Shown in pieces: positions 57,601-64,000 of a stretch of DNA of 64,000 nt. The stretch covers positions 124,001 through 188,000 of the forward strand of contig JAQJVL010000152.1 of assembly GCA_035578905.1 (NCBI GenBank). The letters run 5' to 3'. Made by a program: the position numbers and the translations under genes. Each line of letters opens with the position of its first letter. Within the stretch, counting starts at the first letter, position 1. The notes beneath the pieces were generated by a model. That model had not been told where the DNA came from. It saw nothing but the letters and a program-made list of their open reading frames with translations, and did no database searches. This DNA comes from Stictocephala bisonia (taxonomy: Eukaryota > Arthropoda > Insecta > Hemiptera > Membracidae).

Positions 57601-60600
57601 TCCAGGATTAATACCACCACCTATTGTAGCAAACAGTCCACTGTTCAACAGGTTTACTAATCCCTTAAATAAACAACCTGGTGGACTTGTTATTTCACAT
57701 CCAGCAATGCCAAATTTGCCGCTTCCCCCTCCCAGTCTTGTGTCTAAACATGAAACCAAACATGAAGAATTATTACCAGCAAAACCCAAAAAACAGCCCT
57801 CTTCCTTATCCCCAACACCTCCAGTAACTCCACAACAAGTTCAGAGCTCCCGTTCTCCCACTCCTCGTGTTTCACCTAGTTCACGTACCTCGCCTAGTTC
57901 ACATATTTCTTCTGTAACAGTCGCAAGCACTATTACTATATCTGACTCTCCAGAGACACCTCCAGCTTCAGTTACACCCATTAAAGAAAAGTATTTGGAA
58001 AAAGTAAGTTTAAATATTTTATTTAGATACTACTTAACACTTTCTAAGTTATTTGTTAAATACTAAAACAAACAATTTATTTGATTATTTTCTTATTCCA
58101 TAGTAATGTAAAGTTAGTGAGAGAAATTTAAAAATCCAATAAATTATATAATAGTTCTGGTGGATCCTTTTATGTATAAAATCACTTCAAATTGTTTATT
58201 AATTAATAATATAAACTATTTAGTGAGATTTGAGTTGTAATATGAAGCAATATGATTTGGACACCAAGTTTTTCTCTACACCTATTTACTGTTATATTTT
58301 AACTTTTTGTCATATTTTACTGTGTAATAGACAAAGAGGAATAGAAACCGTTTGTTTAAAATGCTCTATGTATAATATTATTTTTTAAAGAGAAACACTT
58401 CCTTCACTTAAAATTTACGCTTTTAATCAAAAGAAAATTAATCTTGTTACTCAAAATAACCATACTAATTTATTGAAATTCTTATATAACTGCTGTATAA
58501 CATGCTTTTTTTTAATTTATAGGGTTAATTTACAAACTTATATTTTAGCCTATTAACTCTCCAAGTGCTAAAAAGCCCGATCGGGACGAAATAAACATCG
58601 CTTCACAATGCGTAATATATCTCCGTTATTAATTGTCGGATCAACGTATACTTTATATTATATTACTCGAGAATAAATGCTCTATCGAAACAATACAATC
58701 TAATCTAATCTACAAAAAAAACAGCTGTTATTTTACTCTTGACAGTCGTGTTATGTATATATTTTTGTATCAAAGTTAATTGTAATTAGTATTTAGAAGT
58801 AATTATGAGTGAATTAAGTAATTCCAATGCTATTAAAAATGTTTTGAACGATGAAGATAGTGATTATAGATTTTAGATACGTTGTTTTTATTGTATATAT
58901 TGAAAATAAATTCATATCATTGTAAATAAGGGCTATGTGTAACAAACAGTTGGAAACAACAGTAATATTGTGTGTTTTCTTGATTTTTTTATTTATAATT
59001 GTGAAAAACTATGACTGTAACAATGTTTGTCAAAAAGTGCAATTTTTTCTCTTATGAAAAGTTTCAAACAATATATTTTAATAATATGTTCAAATTATAT
59101 AATTTACAATAAAACCAATATATTTTTAATTTTTAACTAGGCCTTTCGCCAGCAAAGCTGGCATCATCAGGCAACACAACTTTATTTGTAAACAAACAAG
59201 ACAATAATTAGTTCTGAAAACAGATGTAAATAATTTAAAGAATATAAGTATAAATATATTGTAAACAATGTATAGTGTGTATATATATATATATATCAGA
59301 GTGTATAATTTTTAATAAAATAAGTTGATAATAAACAAGAATTTTGAATAGGTCCATTTTCATTGTTCATTAAAGATGAATTACTCTTGTTTATAAAATA
59401 TGTTTCCCAGGCATTCAAGTATTTAGAAGATGAAACTGATTTTATTATTTTTGAATTTTCTTTGCTAATATTGTGATTTGTTGTCAAACAATGTTTAGCA
59501 ACTGCTGACTTTTCTTCTCTGTTAAATTTAATGTGTAAAAAATGTTCTTTGAATCTTATTTTTAAATTTCTTTTGGTTTGTCCTATGTATTTTTCTTCAC
59601 AGTTTTCACAGTTAATTTCATAGATTCCTGATAGATTTTCATTTTTAATTTTGTCTTTAGGGTTATTCAGTTTGTTTTTTAATTTATTTGTAGTTTTGAA
59701 TGTAGGTTTGATATTTGAATTTTTCTTGAATGAGTGTTGAATGGTTCTTGACAATTTTGTGTTAAATGTAAAACTTGCCCAATAATTTTCTTCTTTTTCT
59801 TTTATTTCTTTTAATGTAGTCCTTGATTTTTTAATTTGTTTTTAACAGACTTTTTAAAAATATTATCAATTAGTATAGGATCATATCCATTGTAAACAGC
59901 AATATTTTTGATATAGGAAAGTTCTTTTTCAAAATTGTCCTCATTCAAAGGCGTGTTTAATAATCTATAAATCATGTTGTTGAATGCTGCTCTTTTTTGA
60001 GTTGGTGGATGATATGAGTCATTGGTGTTGAATCTGTTGGTGTGAGTTGGTTTTCTATATATATATGTTAAAATCAAGATTTTGAGAAATTTCATTTCTT
60101 GAAACTAAAATATCTAAAAATGGTAATTTTGAATTCGATTCAGATTCATATGTAAATTTTATTGTTGTGTAAAAAGAGTTCAATTTACTAAGAAAGTTAT
60201 TTAAATTTTGATTTGTGTTAAATATTGCAAATATATCATCCACATATCTAAACCAATATTGGGGAAAATATGGTAAAGTTTCTTAGGCTTTTATTTCAAA
60301 ATTACTCATAAATAGATTTGCCACAAAACATGATTTTTGGACACAATGGATTTCCCATAGCAGTACCTTCTGTTTGTTGATAGAATTTGTTGTTAAATTG
60401 AAATATATTTTGATTCATACAAGTGTTAATTAATATCAAATATTCTTGTTTTTGTTCTTTGCATAAATTTATTGAAATATATATATATACACACACTATA
60501 CATTGTTTACAATATATTTATACTTATATTCTTTAAATTATTTACATCTGTTTTCAGAACTAATTATTGTCTTGTTTGTTTACAAATAAAGTTGTGTTGC

Positions 60601-62206
60601 CTGATGATGCCAGCTTTGCTGGTGAAAGGCCTAGTTAAAAATTAAAAATATATTGGTTTTATTGTAAATTATATAATTTGAACATATTATTAAGTGACCA
60701 ATATCAACTCTCAACTTCTCTAATATATTTTAATAATTTTTTATGTACAATAAAGAGCAAATTTTTAGTATTTTTATATCAGAATTGAATGGAGAACATT
60801 TTGTATATAATGGAATTACTTGTGGGTCGTTACTATATGCTAATAAATAGGCGCTAAGTGAACAATTGAAAAAAAATGCTGTTGAAATATTTACAAAAAG
60901 TGGTCTATAACTGAGACACCATTAGAGGTAAGTGTTCAAACTTATTTTATTATTGTTCTACATGTTCTACTGAATAAAATAATATATAATAAGCCCTAGT
61001 TTTAATAAAAAAAATGGAGTTAAATAAAGAAATTTAGCAGTATACGCGGGCAAGCAAAAGTGGCCTAGCACTGAGGAGAAAAAAGTCAGCACTTGGAGGG
61101 TTAAGGTATTTTAATATTCCTGGTACCACTATTTGCAAAATAAATCCCTTATCAGAATGTACTATTGTAATTTGTATAAAAATTGTGAAAGTAACAGCTG
61201 ACATTTAATATTAAGAATACAAACTTTACCAAAAAATAAACAACATATAATAACAAATAACAATACGTTAATGAGATATACATACATTGTATCTCTGTAT
61301 AAGTTATGGATGAAACTAATGGTAGTAGACCCAATGACATCAGAAAGATGTGCAAGCGATTATGAATAAACAGTAACACTGGAAATAACTGAGGTTATCA
61401 ATAATAAGATATTCTGGTCTTATTCTCAGTTTTACAGACAAGTGCACAGATGGAAACAAAAACTTAACTTATAAAAAAATAAATAAAACGAATAAGTTGA
61501 ATACGTACGAGCTGCTTTTGTCATAAAATATAGAGTAACATATTTAGAACATTTTCTCGTTCCACTTTAAACTGTATCTACTTTTTTATTATTCTAAGCC
61601 ACACCACATAATGTACATAATTGTAATAAACCTATCACACCCTCCTATCCATACATGCACAGTGATGATGACCCGCTAATACATGTACAGTGGTGATGAC
61701 CCAACCGCCTGCCCATACATGTACAGTAGTGATTGTACAACATGTATTTTCAAAATTAAATACACAGCGTGAGGATGGAGTAGATATTCATCAGTGTTAT
61801 ACATGTGTGGATGGTGGGAAGGTCATCAATGTTGTATCTGTAGGAGCTGTTTTATACATGTGTGAAAGATGAGAGGGTCATCACGGTTGTGAACATATGA
61901 GGGCAGATGTTTTTTGATAGATAATGAAATTGAATTATATTTGAAAGAGTGAATGAACTATTAAGTAAACTGTATGTGAAAATATTAAATAGCTACTTTA
62001 GTCTTATTATACATGTTTTTGTCTTTCAGAAGAAGGAACACAAAAAGGAGAAGAAAGATAAAATTAAAAAGAAAAAGGATAAAAAGGGAAAACTTAAAAC
62101 CAAAGAAAAAGGAGAGAAGAAGAAAATAAAAAATGGCAAAAAAATCAAAGATAAAGATAAGATAAAAGAAAAGAAAGATAAAAAAGAAAAGAAAAAAGAA
62201 AAAGAG
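33489..62206 (+). CDS. TAF3: TFIID subunit 3 (TAF3/BIP2), five exons, 3' part outside the window
   Basis: TAF3 is a nuclear subunit of general transcription factor TFIID. Its N-terminal histone fold pairs with TAF10, and its C-terminal PHD finger reads H3K4me3. The joined exons (33489-33654, 38195-38437, 50484-50631, 56392-58003, 62030-62206) keep phase at every GT-AG junction and give 782 codons. Residues 1 to about 80 match the TAF3 histone fold (VGQICQTIGWHS, then IMRAFSDMGINVTELEEYVE). Residues about 85-135 hold the conserved follow-on (VPKYPVERE, LNLLKPGS, HEHLPAMYPELE). The middle is disordered, Ser/Pro/Lys-rich, and exon 5 is almost pure Lys/Glu/Asp, as in known TAF3. The PHD exon(s) must lie to the right. 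Introns hold transposons in both orientations. Family assignment is firm; the exact transcription start and any alternative exons are unknown. Confidence 0.93.
35275..36318. mobile_element. Possible piggyBac-like MITE
   Basis: The left edge TAACCCTCTCCATGCC and the right edge GGTGTGGAAAGAGTTAA are imperfect inverse complements, and TTAA follows on the right. The left target has decayed to TATAA. No transposase. Weak case based on ends alone. Confidence 0.3.
37659..37766 (+). repeat. 36-bp minisatellite, locus 2 (three units)
   Basis: CCATACACGTAC recurs at 37674, 37710 and 37746, exactly 36 bp apart, each preceded by a CCCACCC-rich block and followed (units 2 and 3) by AGTGATAG. It is the complement of the LOA 5' UTR array. 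Confidence 0.92.
37767..37810. repeat. Perfect 18-bp hairpin
   Basis: TTTCAAAGGAGACATCTG (37767-37784) and its exact complement (37793-37810) surround an 8-nt loop. It directly abuts the minisatellite. Confidence 0.93.
38195..38437 (+). CDS. TAF3: TAF3 exon 2: rest of the histone fold and conserved tail
   Basis: The acceptor TTTTTAG|CTTGTC (38191-38194) is chosen because the exon 1 base plus CT gives an open frame reading ACHTQPNMADIMRAFSDMG, the right spacing against relatives. The alternative ACACAG at 38203 would create a TAA. The exon carries helix 3, VEYVAPVP, KYPVERE, LLKPGS and the HLPAMYPELE motif. Donor GAAG|GTACTA. Confidence 0.93.
39782..40076 (+). mobile_element. tRNA-derived SINE with 7-bp target duplication
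   Basis: The body 39789-40069 begins GTTGGTAGCTTAGTTGG (A-box-like) with a B box GTTCGATCCC near 39840, then about 200 bp of tRNA-unrelated sequence and an AATAAATAAATAAA tail. GATCTTG flanks it at 39782-39788 and 40070-40076. Removing it restores the Tigger reading frame from NASG into LFVLVIW. Confidence 0.85.
40224..44920 (+). mobile_element. 4.69-kb DNA transposon with long TIRs and TGTC duplication (Sola-like?)
   Basis: The element is 40228-44916, flanked by TGTC at 40224-40227 and 44917-44920. Its ends are GGGTCATTCCACATGAATTC and the complement GGGTCAATCCATGTGAAATC. The inverted repeats run about 450-490 bp (40228 to about 40718; about 44464 to 44916), with a well-conserved inner block (CATGATGGGACTCCTATGGG near 40692 and its complement near 44468). 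It encodes one long, now broken, putative DDD-type transposase. A 4-bp duplication plus three Asp motifs is what is known for the Sola superfamily, which I propose tentatively; the family is not recognised with certainty. Confidence 0.85.
41526..43902 (+). pseudogene. Putative DDD transposase, 786 codons, two stops and one frameshift
   Basis: From ATG 41526 a single frame runs through a TGA (41754-41756) and a TAA (42321-42323) to 43697. A 16-bp tandem duplication (43677-43692 and 43693-43708) then shifts phase, and the protein continues to 43902. Counting one duplication unit, the length is 786 codons. The N terminus has paired cysteines (VKCCNPF, KICDKCRKKM) and a Lys-rich helical zone. The central part has cysteine clusters (CVCTMY, CYMNECSECPGI). 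The probable catalytic acids are in VVNCDFAENYSF, then YFSDGSAAQYKN (83 residues later), then HGKSACDGLGGTVKR (40 residues later). This order is consistent with an RNase H-fold DDD/E transposase. The C terminus contains a SH3-like VAYEESWWLACILE motif. I know relatives of this HGKS.CDG.GG protein only as uncharacterised invertebrate proteins. The frame is otherwise remarkably well kept. Confidence 0.8.
44921..45155 (+). other. Tigger transposase continuation right of the insertion
   Basis: Carries PEVKK (directly after the TGTC duplication), KGMEFTRK, then in a shifted frame FLILDNAGHT and the following IDFPSSERC/IQPKEL region. It proves the target site lay in coding sequence. Confidence 0.8.
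45156..45845. other. Unassigned segment inside the Tigger element
   Basis: Transposase similarity stops after LFLEILEK-like residues and resumes near 45845 (KDLIYMHPKAH). The 690 bp between hold no recognised family or clear target duplication; a third insertion is likely. Confidence 0.35.
47345..47765 (-). pseudogene. Non-LTR RT remnant, C-terminal part
   Basis: On the - strand: FQKEAARIMADLSFRDSCGE, then FKYLRIFTVTSIYITDIIL, then, after frame changes, VHDYKTRHS and AGATLFNSLTKDIKSENPKT, ending LHDWLVNKSI. This is the ordered C-terminal half of a Jockey/CR1-type RT ('LQKKAVR', 'RDSC...F..L.ILTV.SLYI', 'YNTR', 'LFN.LP..IK'). Multiple breaks; inactive. Confidence 0.78.
47777..48290 (+). pseudogene. 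Non-LTR RT remnant, thumb region
   Basis: The + strand frame is open from about 47777 to 48290: WFKSNGFYLNESKTQNILF, then VKFLGFCIDKHLNWESHI, LLRRLTF, ALRYG-like SVLRYGLVVWGNASK, LQKKAIRVISKS and LFKNLKIQTIINLYIY. Upstream palm motifs are missing. It lies head to head with the - strand remnant ending at 47765, with only about a dozen bases between. Confidence 0.8.
48291..49175. other. Unassigned spacer in TAF3 intron 2
   Basis: T-rich. The right part may include decayed - strand RT sequence continuing from 49180. Confidence 0.35.
49180..49560 (-). pseudogene. Non-LTR RT remnant, palm region
   Basis: On the - strand: NPIHSGV(P)QGS-like and a decayed II.PI.FMLY block near 49430, and then in another frame SDDANILVTGGNSDELTSF near 49350, the YADD-type catalytic motif region with the first residue changed. 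A tail of 40 more codons follows. It is the palm portion missing from the neighbouring remnants, but orientation and frame breaks argue for a separate insertion. Confidence 0.68.
49905..50066 (+). mobile_element. tRNA-headed SINE with poly(A) tail
   Basis: It starts GCCGTCGTGGTGGCTCAGTG (A box TGGCTCAGTGG), has B box GGTTCGAATCC at about 49959-49969 and closes the tRNA-like part with GCTGAGCCA. A 75-bp body (CTTCACTCGTTGGATAAAGT) and an A13 tail follow. No clear target duplication beyond TTAT. It is a SINE, not a tRNA gene, because the acceptor stem does not close. Confidence 0.82.
50484..50631 (+). CDS. TAF3: TAF3 exon 3
   Basis: Acceptor TTACAG|AAGAAGAG, donor GCTAG|GTGAGT. The frame, joined to the single G of exon 2, reads EEEYLKQLPLSVDITGSEPG, then SPLASPKNSLFKRPGD and NNLLKRAR. 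Acidic start followed by Ser/Pro-rich residues, as expected just after the TAF3 conserved N-terminal region. Both junction phases fit. Confidence 0.88.
50729..50828 (+). mobile_element. LINE/SINE 3'-end fragment, copy C
   Basis: GTAACCAGACTACAC to GTTGTGTCGGCGTCTCATAT, matching copies A and B and ending at the same terminus; the most strongly 5'-truncated of the three. Confidence 0.7.
51249..51910 (+). pseudogene. PWWP-domain-like ORF, decayed
   Basis: From ATG 51249 the frame meets a TAG after seven codons, then reads FKVGDKVRSYPQWPGVADSI, YNVVSYGTNKVALMKEI and LFNENESHFSK. This matches the PWWP pattern (G-D-x-V-..P-x-W-P-x, then a Y-x-V-x-F-(Y/F)-G-T strand). PWWP domains bind methylated histone tails. 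A stop at 51534 and a frame change near 51690 lead to KKNIENILGPNKCKGDTHWP and more. No introns are evident, and the ORF is probably a transposon-carried or retrocopied gene inside TAF3 intron 3. The identity of the parent is unknown. Confidence 0.5.
52171..52610 (-). pseudogene. Mariner transposase C-terminal fragment with one TIR
   Basis: The - strand frame 52605-52270 contains LTQQLLNEFGREQFNHPLYS, SPDLAPSDYLFLNL (third catalytic Asp) and YDKGIQKLVPRYDKCLQNGG, hallmarks of mariner DD34D transposases. The end CGAGGTGCGTCCACAAATTA lies at 52171 and is preceded by TA (52169-52170). The other about two thirds of the element are missing upstream of about 52610. Confidence 0.9.
52611..53243. other. 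Possible pogo-type MITE, right end at 53243
   Basis: The complement of 53190-53243 reads CAGTGGAACTCCATTTATCC then GAACTTCAACTATCCAAATC, the style of Tigger/pogo ends, with TA next to it. A matching left end is only suggested (CAGTAATGACCAGACCCTAT at 52629), so the limits are uncertain. Confidence 0.35.
54375..55075 (+). repeat. Two-unit tandem repeat, about 360-bp period
   Basis: Unit 1 (54375-54735) and unit 2 (about 54740-55075) share AACTGGACAAATGT/GACTGGACAAATGT, AGCATAAGATT.TCTACAA, AAATCTGTTTTATAGTAT and ACTTTATGTGCCTACCTCAT. Identity looks like 80% or more. No ORF; intronic. Confidence 0.85.
55533..55993 (+). mobile_element. Mariner-type MITE, copy 1
   Basis: Ends CAGGGTGGAAAAAAGTATGG and complement CAAGGTGGAAAAAAGTACGG, flanked by TA. 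An internal 78-codon frame (55634-55870) has no recognised domain. A second copy in reverse orientation is at 62288-62715. Confidence 0.82.
56392..58003 (+). CDS. TAF3: TAF3 exon 4: long disordered middle
   Basis: Acceptor TTTTTATAG|A completes the Arg codon split by intron 3, then MMLEEEGRPLREISSVMMTT follows. The 537 full codons are rich in Ser, Pro, Lys and Glu: SPAREGKLPEARTP, DIIDIESSESEIFSYDDD, TPSTPRTPDLIPP, then a basic KKKKGKRDRDRKE block. A hydrophobic proline-rich zone (FPFFPFPPAPGLIPPP) and SPTPPVTP/SPSSRTSPSSH repeats precede the donor AAA|GTAAGT. Low complexity of this kind is usual for the TAF3 linker. Probable nuclear localisation signals lie in the Lys/Arg blocks. Confidence 0.92.
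59296..59754 (-). pseudogene. Penelope GIY-YIG endonuclease domain
   Basis: The 152-codon - strand frame has the core GIYEINCENCEEKYIGQTKR: GIY, a Cys pair between the two strands (the Penelope-specific CCHH-like insert) and YIG, followed by the conserved Arg in KIRFKEH. AVAKHCLTTNH (His pair) and the later Glu in LNAWETYFI complete the set. It would cut target DNA for integration. The domain looks intact but is separated by stops and frameshifts from the RT part. Confidence 0.9.
59811..60496 (-). pseudogene. Penelope reverse transcriptase, partial and frameshifted
   Basis: - strand pieces in order: IFQFNNKFYQQTEGTAMGNP (60496-60302 frame), MDDIFAIFNTNQNL (YVDD-type motif region, 60243-60055), LPFLDILVSRNEI, then YRKPTHTNRFNTNDSYHPP and KNIAVYNGYDPILIDNIFKK (60095-59811). 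These are the palm and thumb signatures of Penelope RTs. The fingers are missing, and at least two frame breaks occur (near 60300 and 60070). Confidence 0.9.
61640..61733 (+). repeat. 36-bp minisatellite, locus 3 (about three units)
   Basis: ATACATG(T/C)ACAGT recurs near 61651, 61680 and 61716; the second interval is 36 bp and the first 29, one unit having lost 7 bp. Units carry CAGTGGTGATGACCCAACCG, matching the complement of the LOA 5' UTR unit (GGTCATCACCACTG-like). More diverged than locus 2. Confidence 0.8.
62030..62206 (+). CDS. TAF3: TAF3 exon 5: lysine-rich tract
   Basis: Acceptor TTTCAG|AAGAAG, donor GAAAAAGAG|GTAAAA, 59 codons in phase with exon 4. The product is nearly all Lys/Glu/Asp/Ile (KKEHKKEKKDKIKKKKDKKG onward), as in the Lys-rich segment that precedes the PHD finger in TAF3. 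The next exon lies outside the window. Confidence 0.85.
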
Positions 62207-62287
62207 GTAAAATTTCTATCTTGTTAACCTTAGTACAAAATATTACAATTTACTCTCTAGCCATAGGAGATACTTTGTCATCATTAT

Positions 62288-62715
62288 AAAGGGTGCAAAA
62301 AATATGGAAACTTTCACAACAAACTTATTTTTTTATAGATAATTTATAATTTAAATAATTGTGTTCCATAAAGTATAGTTTACTTAAAACCGTTAAATAG
62401 CGGAGAAATAATATTGTTCAAATTAGTTACTTTGAAATTCAAATGGCCGCTACTCTAGAAAGGATAAACCTTTAGAAGTTCGATTTGCGGCAATAAATTT
62501 CTTTTGAATATATCTATCATTTGTACCAATCTCGACCTAGGCTTACGTTGAAGATTTTTGTTCAACTTCACGTGGGAGACCTCACATAAGATGAAATGTC
62601 GCTAATGGCATCAAAAAGTTTGTTCTTTGTAACCATGATCATATACAAGATTTCATTTTTACAAGTGAAGTCATAAAAAAATTGTGAAAGCGTTTCCATA
62701 TTTTTTTGCACCCTG
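62288..62715 (-). mobile_element. Mariner-type MITE, copy 2
   Basis: On the - strand it starts CAGGGTGCAAAAAAATATGG at 62715 and continues TATGACTTCACTTGTAAAAA, paralleling copy 1 at 55533. The far end (AAAGGGTGCAAAAAATATGG near 62288) is its inverted partner. Confidence 0.8.
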
Positions 62716-62972
62716 TATAAATACAATAATAATGTATAGACAATTCACATAACTCTTAATATGTTAAATAATACAATTGTACATAGAAGTAACTTAAATT
62801 ATAATGCATAATATTTTTTATGAAGTCATACAAAAATTGTGAAAGCGTTTCCATATTTGTTTGCACCCTGTATAAATACAATAATAATATGTAGACAATT
62901 CACATAACTCTTAATATGTTAAATAATACAATTTTACATAGTATTAAGTTATAATGCATAATATATTTTTAT
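62667..62972 (+). repeat. Tandem duplication of the MITE end, 155-bp period
   Basis: GAAGTCAT..AAAAATTGTGAAAGCG through CACCCTGTATAAATACAATA and CACATAACTCTTAATATGTT occurs at 62667 and again at 62822. The second unit carries the last 50 bp of the MITE, so duplication followed insertion. Confidence 0.88.
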
Positions 62973-63167
62973 CGTATTAATTATAAATATGTGTGCTTCA
63001 AACACTCCAACCTAATAATAAGACTTCAGCAGGAGGTTTGACTACAGATAGAACAATTCAGGTCAACAAGCAGACATAAAACTGAGTTAGTGCACGTAGC
63101 CGTTAGGGAACAATGAATTCTTGTTTTGCAATATGTATTAGACAAGGACGGAATGAGCTGAAGGAAA

Positions 63168-63189
63168 AGAGAGAGAGAGAGAGAGAGAG
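63168..63189. repeat. (GA)n microsatellite
   Basis: About eleven GA dinucleotides. Confidence 0.85.
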
Positions 63190-63229
63190 CGTGCAATCTA
63201 GAATCTATCTATCTAGCGTGTTATCTAGA

Positions 63230-63960
63230 ATGAATTTGAACCTATTGATGTTTTTTATTTCTGAGGGTAGTTTCTTAGAAAACTTTCTTCCCATGCACAA
63301 TGTTGTTTTTTCTTCATTTTCAAATTATGTCTGGGGTATTGAAAGTTAATTTTAAATCTGGTATTATATTCAAGAACAGTGTTTTCATTTTGAAGGCTGT
63401 CATAGTTAGACTACACTTATAATAGGGTTTTGAAAATTATTAAACTTGGTGCAGTCAAAATTTTAAGTTTATAAATATTGGTTTACTAGGATAATTCTAA
63501 GAATTTTTCTGAGTTTTAAGAATTTTATCTATATTTGAAGAAAATATATTTTCTTGCAAAACTGTATTGCAGGACAGAATAAAAATAAGCGTAATATATG
63601 ATCAAACATGTTTTTAGATCTATTGTATGTCTCAGAATAAGCATTTGAAAACAAGCTTAATTTTCTTAAAAATTTTTCAATGCATTCAGACCAATTTAAG
63701 TATGAATAAAGTTCCAAGTCTAAAAATGTAGTATTATTTCTAATAGGGATTTTCTGTTTTTCAAATTCCAGATAATTGACAAAAGTATTTCTTGATTGAG
63801 GTGTGCAAAATTTAACTAACAGAGTTTTTCCTTTATTAAGTTTCAGTCGATTTGCATTAAACCATTTCCTTAGTTCAGTTATGGCTTCACAGACTTTAAC
63901 CTTCAGTTCTTCCGTCATTTTTAGATTTGAAAACTGCATTTGTATCATCTGTATGCAGTA
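63230..63960 (-). pseudogene. Non-LTR RT remnant (post-palm, thumb and C terminus)
   Basis: The - strand frame 63948-63529 has ITELRKWFNANRLKLNKGKT, NTTFLDLELYSYLNWSECIE and FLRKLSLFSNAY, the standard post-palm and thumb segments (W...N.L.LN..KT, FLG...D..L.W..H). Beyond a break, 63400-63240 gives YNTRFKINFQYPRHNLK and further C-terminal residues. The right part may continue past the window edge (MIQMQFSNLK follows a decayed YADD region). Confidence 0.75.
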
Positions 63961-64000
63961 TTAGATTGTTGGATACGTTTGAAGGGAGATTATTCATATA

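Larger units (their letters stand above)
59078..60693 (-). mobile_element. Penelope-like retroelement with inverted terminal repeats
   Basis: Arms of about 215 bp (59078-59293 and about 60482-60693) are near-perfect inverse complements (for example CAAACAAGACAATAATTAGT at about 59193 and its complement at 60565). Between them, on the - strand, are pieces of a Penelope RT and a GIY-YIG endonuclease. Penelope-like elements are known for LTRs in direct or inverted arrangement. The element is heavily 5'-truncated in coding terms and lies within a piggyBac-like element. Confidence 0.85.
58557..61100 (+). mobile_element. piggyBac-like element, TTAA-flanked, interrupted
   Basis: TTAA at 58553-58556 and 61101-61104 frames the ends CTCTCCAAGTGCTAAAAAGC and, on the complement, CCCTCCAAGTGCTGACTTTT. 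TTAA targets and short C-rich ends are diagnostic of piggyBac. A start of a protein, MSELSNSNAIKNVLNDEDSD at 58805, resembles the acidic N terminus of piggyBac transposases but stops after 23 codons. Without the Penelope insertion (about 59078-60693) the element would be about 0.93 kb, a non-autonomous deletion form. Confidence 0.78.
58004..62029. other. TAF3 intron 4 (4.0 kb)
   Basis: Mostly a piggyBac-like element with a nested Penelope-like element (58557-61100), then the third 36-bp minisatellite (61640-61733). The remaining sequence is unassigned. Confidence 0.8.
62207..64000. other. TAF3 intron 5 (start)
   Basis: Contains MITE copy 2, a 155-bp tandem duplication of the MITE end, a (GA)n tract at 63168-63189 and a - strand RT remnant. 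No PHD-finger exon (Cys4-His-Cys3) is present on the + strand up to 64000. Confidence 0.7.

Noticed and set aside
60595..60640. Canonical hammerhead ribozyme call
   Set aside because: Core letters are present but an extra base breaks the core geometry and no stem III with cleavage site could be drawn, so it is reported only as hammerhead-like.

Overview
The window is AT-rich animal nuclear DNA, almost certainly from an insect. Its one recognisable host gene has introns and encodes an arthropod-type TAF3. Everything else is dense, layered mobile DNA: non-LTR retrotransposons, a Penelope element, Tc1/mariner, pogo/Tigger and piggyBac-like transposons, SINEs, MITEs and satellites. The mix would suit a hemipteran, but nothing here proves that. 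There are no bacterial operons, CRISPR arrays or functional RNA genes.

Host gene. TAF3 (TFIID subunit 3, BIP2 in flies) is on the + strand. Five coding exons are visible: 33489-33654, 38195-38437, 50484-50631, 56392-58003 and 62030-62206. All junctions are in phase and give 782 codons. They cover the N-terminal histone fold, a long disordered Ser/Pro/Lys-rich middle and the start of a Lys-rich tract. The C-terminal PHD finger is expected beyond the right edge. Introns of 4.5, 12.0, 5.8 and 4.0 kb are filled with transposons.

Layout. 1-8.6 kb: remnants of non-LTR reverse transcriptases, a tandem repeat and AT-rich spacer. 8.6-11.3 kb: a dead mariner-type transposon with very long inverted ends. 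11.8-17.1 kb: a composite satellite-bearing repeat, split by a second TA-flanked transposon whose transposase lost its catalytic centre. 17.6-21.5 kb: LINE 3' ends, an RT remnant, a second short copy of the composite repeat and a 5S-rRNA-derived SINE. 22.9-28.3 kb: a nearly full-length LOA/I-type retrotransposon on the - strand with a 13-bp target duplication and several frameshifts. 28.4-33.2 kb: mostly unassigned, with one RT remnant. 33.2-64 kb: TAF3.

Most notable structure. TAF3 intron 2 holds a Tigger element (38934-46577). Its transposase gene was entered by a tRNA-derived SINE (39789-40069) and by a 4.69-kb transposon (40228-44916). The latter has about 450-bp inverted ends, a 4-bp TGTC duplication and a 786-codon reading frame (two in-frame stops, one 16-bp duplication) for a putative DDD-type transposase of a family I cannot name firmly; Sola-like is the best guess. 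Intron 4 holds a second nest: a Penelope-like element with inverted terminal repeats and hammerhead-like motifs inside a TTAA-flanked piggyBac-like element. A 36-bp-period minisatellite recurs at three distant places, one of them in the LOA element's 5' UTR.
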